From: Hypomesus transpacificus
Taxonomy: Eukaryota; Chordata; Actinopteri; Osmeriformes; Osmeridae
Reading direction: 5' to 3'
Length of the DNA stretch: 64,000 nt
NCBI RefSeq assembly: GCF_021917145.1
Contig: NC_061068.1
Coordinates: forward strand, 639,350 to 703,349
Below, one piece after another: positions 59,362 through 64,000 of the stretch. The notes below the pieces were generated by a model. It had not been told where the DNA came from. It saw only the letters and a program-made list of their open reading frames with translations, and made no database searches. The position numbers were made by a program, and so were the translations under genes. Every line of letters starts with the position of its first letter. Within the stretch, counting starts at the first letter, position 1.

Positions 59362-61445
59362 ATGAATTTCCTGTCTGCAGTTTCTCTGCTCCTTCTGGCT
59401 GGAAGAACTCTGGGGGATCAACCATTAGAGGTGGAACTTTTTTTGCATGCATACTGAAATACAGTATACACACATTTGCTCTTATACAAATAGTAGATGT
59501 TCCATTTGTTGAACCCTTTTATTGACTTCCAACCCTTCATATCATTGCTGTGGAAGCCTAGAATTAATTGTTTTTTTTCACAACAACAAAAAAACCCATA
59601 AAACATTGTGTCTTTTTGTATTATTTCCACAGTTCAGGTTTGGCGACATCATTAGATTCAAATCACACTACGGTCTGGCTCTTGGAGAGCGAAATACCCA
59701 AGGAGATGAGATGTTTTTTCACAAGACAGGTTAATTTTTTGTTTCACTCAACATTTTCTGAATGCTGTAAGATCACACATGCATATTGCACACCTTTGAC
59801 CCAGATGGCGGAGGTTCTGTTATAATCTGGTATAATAGTCAAAACTGAATAGGCTGTAATGATTTTAACAACAACACATATGTTACGGAGTGTTACATTA
59901 TCAGGTATACTTGTATCAGTTATATAATGCAGGTTTTATTTAAAAGGTTTAATGCATACCCTTGAAAACATGCATTTATCTAAACATATACATGAACATA
60001 TACAAAATAATATTTGTCTCAAATCCCAGGTTCTGTCTCATGTATAGCAGATTTATAAGCCATTTATGCCTATCCCTTTCAGAAGAAAAATGTGAAATTA
60101 AAGAATTGAATCCTCAGACCAGAGAACATCGCAGACGAGATAATTACCAAGATGAAACTGGGAAAGTGCTGACACAACAAGATATCATTGACATAACAAA
60201 CAGACTCAATGAATGCAAACAATATGATGACAACGCTGAAAGCACACCGTGTTGTGGGAAATTTAACATGAATAACAACTGTGAACACACAGTTACCTAC
60301 ATCCGATATGGAATTTCTGGAAGAGTGTCTTGTCTGGTACTGTGAAATTCTTCTTAATGTAAAGGCTAAAGGTTTAGTGTTAAATCAGGCACGATATAAA
60401 TTCCTAGAAATTCTTTGCAAAAAAGTGCTTTAAGTATACATAGGTATTCTACACAATCGTAGATTTAAAAAGAGTATAATTTAAGCATGCATAGGTATTC
60501 TACACAATTTAAAATTGTACACGCAACATGCGTACGTGCGTGCATGATGACACGCAGTGCACTTTAGCTGTTTGATGCAAACAACAGACAAAATAACTTT
60601 ATGTTTACATTGATATTTATAGTATCTGTAGTATACATTGTAGTCCCTAAACCCTACACTCCCTCCATTTAGTGTTTTTCATCTTCAGGCAATTGGCTGT
60701 TTCTAAACCTTTGGTGAGCCAATCACACTGCAGCTTTTGCAGATCTCTGTGTAGTTTGTTTAGCCAATTTATTTAATTCTGTGAACTACATAAATAAGAA
60801 ATAATGTATTATATTACATTTGATATATTCACGTAGCTGATGCTTTCATCCAAAGTGACTTACATGGCCAGTGAGACATGCAACAATAAGTGCAATAACA
60901 GAGCCAACAGTGCCACAATTTTACTTCAGTACTACAAAAAAAAGACCTTGAAGCATATAGCAAGTCACAAATAGAATGTGTGTACTTAAGAGACGCTTAC
61001 AGATGAGTAAGAACACTGTCCAGCCCAAAATACCTGAATTAGAGTGGATGACCATAGGCGGAAGAGATGCATGTCTATATTTTTGGCTCTGATGGTATAC
61101 TGTTATAACATTTTAAAGACCTATATGACAAATGGTTTGATGCATTTATTCATGCAATTTTGTGAGCTCTGATGGTGAAATGTTTGCAAGGTCAGTTCAA
61201 GTCTACTCGAGTCATATTACATTTATTCATTCTATGATATAATGGTGTATGAAAATCCTTCTCTAATGGTCCTTGGTCACTCTCACAATGCTGTCATATG
61301 ACACCAGGCTCTTTATGCAGAAACAAATCCTTGACCCTCTCTTTTTCTCTCTCTTCAGGGCTGGTGGGAGTTGGTCACACGCTACAAGCAGAACCCTGCC
61401 CGTCCCGCCCAATGTGCAAACTGGGAAGAGCCAAATCAGACCTAG
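59362..61445 (+). CDS. Secreted LRAT/PLAAT-like (NlpC/P60-fold) protein, 4 exons, 168 aa
   Basis: Exons: 59362-59430, 59633-59729, 60083-60336, 61359-61445 (TAG). Residues 1-18 (MNFLSAVSLLLLAGRTLG) form a clear signal peptide. The family core follows: FRFGDIIRFKSHYGLALGE with the candidate catalytic His35, FFHKT with His53, and NNCEHTVTYIRYG with the nucleophile-type Cys122. This is the His-His-Cys order of LRAT-domain acyltransferases and phospholipases (usual motif NCEHFV). Unlike PLAAT enzymes no C-terminal membrane helix is visible; the tail is Trp/Cys-containing (GWWELVTRY). Exons 1, 2 and 3 have weaker donors (GTGGAA, GTTAAT, GTACTG). If the last were unused, the frame would stop at 60345 after three more codons; the strong acceptor at 61358 and the AATAAA at 61495 support exon 4. 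The substrate is unknown. Confidence 0.75.
60830..60960 (-). mobile_element. L2/SINE tail-like fragment in intron 3
   Basis: GCTGATGCTTTCATCCAAAG and TGACTTACATGG match the reverse complement of the fish L2/SINE tail, followed by related sequence (ACAATAAGTGCAATAACAGA). Confidence 0.5.
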
Positions 61446-61494
61446 ACCATTATGATGATAAATTAATCAGTACATGTTCTGAGACACATCTTGG

Positions 61495-61500
61495 AATAAA
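61495..61500 (+). promoter_or_regulatory. Polyadenylation signal of LRAT-like gene
   Basis: AATAAA 50 bp after the TAG stop, followed by a TGTG-rich stretch at 61545-61586. Confidence 0.6.
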
Positions 61501-61597
61501 TCATGATAGCATTACTGTCTGAGTGGACTCTCGTTTACTTACTATCTGTGTGTTTATGTAAAAGTGTGTGTGTGTGTGTGTGTGTATGACCGTGTGA

Positions 61598-61600
<3 letters not shown>

Positions 61601-61638
<38 letters not shown>
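61601..61638. repeat. Poly-G run, 38 bp
   Basis: The longest uninterrupted homopolymer in the window, preceded by (TG)n at 61565-61586. Confidence 0.95.
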
Positions 61639-61643
<5 letters not shown>

Positions 61644-61911
61644 TCCCTACCAAAGCTGAGACCAAATCTACTCCTCAGTATCCCAACCCTGTGTTTGCTG
61701 TGAAGCCCAACTTCTCCCGCCCCCAAAAAAATTTGGTCGGGAAGTTGGGTCTGGAGGGTCTCTATTGGGGACCAACTACAGAAAACCAGAATCTGGGCGA
61801 ACCAATGAAATTGCCAGGGCGGGCTTTATACGATGATGGACAGGTGATTAACAGTAACGTAATCACACACGTCACAAAAGAGCGCTTAAGTTGAATTCAT
61901 TTTGAACAAAC

Positions 61912-62241
61912 ATGGCTACTGCTGGAGATCTGGGATGTTATGATTCTGCCATCGAGTCTGTTTTAGAAGACATTGACAGCGCATTAATTTTGAAAGAGGA
62001 ACAGAGAGACGCAATCAAGGCATTTGTCGATGGAAAATGTTTTTGCCGTCCTTCCTTCGGGATTCGGTAAAAGTTTAATTTATCAGCTGGCCCCGATGAT
62101 CGCGAAGAAGATAGTACACAATGAAAACCCACTGGCCATTATGGTTTTTCCTTTTCTTTTGTGGAGTTGTAATGCTAAACGGAGAACTTGTTCGTATATG
62201 CATTGCCCTTTATTGTTTCGCTCAAAAAGGTTGACCCTGTG
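61912..62241 (+). pseudogene. RecQ-like helicase N-terminal fragment, frameshifted
   Basis: The first frame from ATG 61912 encodes SALILKEEQRDAIKAFVDGK, the segment that precedes the ATPase core in RecQ-type helicases. It then stops at 62068-62070. The continuation is in another frame from about 62037: VFAVLPSGFGKSLIYQLAP with a Walker A motif (PSGFGKS), then IVHNENPLAIMV. After about 62150 the similarity is lost (motifs Ia onward are missing). The break looks like a 2-bp deletion next to the A-run at about 62035. The gene cannot make a working helicase. Such RecQ-like sequences are often multicopy in fish, so this may be transposon cargo or a dead retrocopy. Confidence 0.65.
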
Positions 62242-64000
62242 AACAAGTAGGCTACTCCCCCTACCCTTAAATTAATTTTACAACACGGCAAAAATCGTTT
62301 GTATTCATTCTTCAAGCATACTTCAAGTCTGCTTGTAGTTTAGTTCTGTTGACAACAACTATGCGGTGCTTAACATACGTCACATACTCTGTTGCTCTGA
62401 TTGGTTGTAGATCTATCCAATTGAGCGAAGAGGCATTTGTTTTCCAGGCTTGTTTGAAACACGCCCTGTAGTCAAAGCCCAACGGAGAGTTCTCAGACTC
62501 ATATTCTGACTAGAATTATGAGTATGACAACGTCAGGCTACCAAAGGCAGGCTAGGGGAACTCATATATCAATGTTAAAAAAACTCTTAAAGTGAAGTTT
62601 TCATGTCATGTGACATTTAATATATATGTCTATGGTCTAACCAGAATTCACTGTTTCAAGTCAGCCACCTGCAGCCGGCTGCGGCGCTGCATGAAGTCAG
62701 TCCATGTAGAACGCACCTAATGTAAAATGAGATTCGCTTATTAAACTGGAGACGAGTTCTCTATGATGTGTCAAGTGCAGGGAGCGTCCACCAGGGGACA
62801 GTATGATTTAGTTTAATATAAGTAAATTGGAGACAGGCTTTCTCGACACCATCACACTTGGATACCCCAAAGAATATTATATAATGTGGATAAAATTAAC
62901 ATGCCTCTCCTTCCACGAGACAAACGGTTCTCAAATGTCTGGTTTCCATCACAACTGTTCGTGCGTTAGTCAGTGACACGGCCAAAAAGTATAGTAGGCA
63001 AGGCCCGAATTCCAAAATAGCATAATCTTTACTGCTTTATGTAGGTTATGTATTTTTTTTCCTCATATTGCCTACTGATCAAACAGACTCGATTACAACG
63101 CTGTTTCCCTTTAATGGAGAAGCTCCATATTTTTGGTGATGTTGGTCTGGGTCTTTGACGCTAGCGCCAGTTTCTGAGTTCATAGTGCACGGCACGCCAC
63201 TTATAAATATTCTTCCTACTTCCAATGACTTAATCTTATTTATTGTTTTCGTGTGTATGTAAAACTGGCTGCTGAAATATAAAAAGCTTTAGCCAACATT
63301 CTCTCTTTCACACCAATGGATGAATTCCGAAAGGTGCTGAACGCGTTACCTCCTCCGCATCCTAATTTCCCCTCATCATAGCGCCTTAGTTACGTCTTTC
63401 AGACTTTGTTGTGGAGTGTGTTTGTGTGTGAGAGATAGGAGGAGGCTAATTTGTCAGGCCAGTCTCTGTGATGTATGATTCACAGCAAGCTTATTTGGGG
63501 GGTTTATATATCATCCTGACACCAGCCTTGATCAGTCTTTAATCGTTTTAAGCGTGAGGAGCAGGTAAAACCACATCTTGCTGTTTTGAACCGTTCACAT
63601 CCAACGCTAACGCTCTCTCGGGATGTATAAATAGCTTTAGGGCTAGTTTAATCTCCACCCTCTGCGCAATCTTCAGGTAGCACAATCAGGCTACTCTGTT
63701 GAAGAATAGTTTGATTATTTATTACGCCTTTAATCATACACTGATCTATTAACACATCGTTCTACAACATATTAATCCTCACGTGTGGTCCAACTAAATG
63801 CATGGCTACAACTTCCTAGTTATTTTACTGTTTATTTATCTTTACTGTTGGATTTTATTAATCTTTGAGGTCTAACAACTCGTGGAAGTCCGTTCTGTGC
63901 GAGCAGGAGAGACCGGTGGACTGTACAGGAGCTAGCAGAATCTGTACCCCGTATCAGTGCCGCCTCATCGGGAGAAACAAACCAACAGTCCGCCCCGCCC
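62242..64000. other. Distal spacer, possible promoter of next gene
   Basis: No gene is recognised. 62242-62640 may still belong to the element with the helicase fragment. TATA-like sequences occur at about 63503 (TTTATATATC) and 63625 (TGTATAAATAGC). The last 120 bp become GC-rich and CpG-containing, ending in CCGCCCCGCCC, compatible with a 5' UTR or promoter continuing beyond the window. Speculative. Confidence 0.4.

Overview
The window is nuclear DNA of a teleost fish. All seven supported protein-coding genes have short introns with ordinary GT-AG boundaries (one AT-AC exception), their proteins closely match vertebrate families, and the spacers carry fish-type tRNA-derived SINEs with an L2-like tail plus hAT-type MITEs. 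The species cannot be named from the sequence. All seven genes lie on the + strand.

Layout. 1-3280: the last seven coding exons of gnas (Gs alpha). 3281-8372: gnas 3'UTR and spacer, filled by three large minisatellites. 8373-22518: complete 24-exon ipo9 (importin 9, 1048 aa). 24002-26663: complete shisa4 (211 aa). 29531-33630: complete lmod1 (leiomodin 1, 718 aa), with a coding-region intron carrying an hAT MITE. 37334-40226: complete timm17a (166 aa). 40227-48254: repeat-rich spacer and probable rap1a 5'UTR region. 48255-53168: complete rap1a (185 aa). 53169-58560: spacer with a palindromic satellite and SINE/L2 debris. 59362-61445: a four-exon secreted LRAT/PLAAT-like gene. 61912-62241: a frameshifted RecQ-like helicase fragment. 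The rest is spacer, perhaps ending in the promoter region of a further gene.

The genes are not an operon or a common pathway. ipo9-shisa4-lmod1-timm17a is a conserved vertebrate neighbourhood (human 1q32). gnas and rap1a lie elsewhere in human, so they are joined here by lineage-specific rearrangement.

The most unusual signal is a recurrent association between minisatellites and 5' splice sites. In ipo9 at least three exon ends, together with their donor sites, are themselves the repeat unit (exon 2: 45 bp; exon 4: irregular; exon 23: exactly 31 bp). These form arrays of decoy donors downstream of the real one. Several other introns begin with a minisatellite within tens of bases of the donor. 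Other strong observations are a U12-type AT-AC intron in ipo9, a solo LTR with a 4-bp target duplication inside the exon-2 donor array, two hAT MITEs with perfect 8-bp target duplications, a SINE that probably supplies the branch point of rap1a exon 5, and an unusual number of long poly-G/poly-C runs, two of which form the polypyrimidine tract of ipo9 acceptors.
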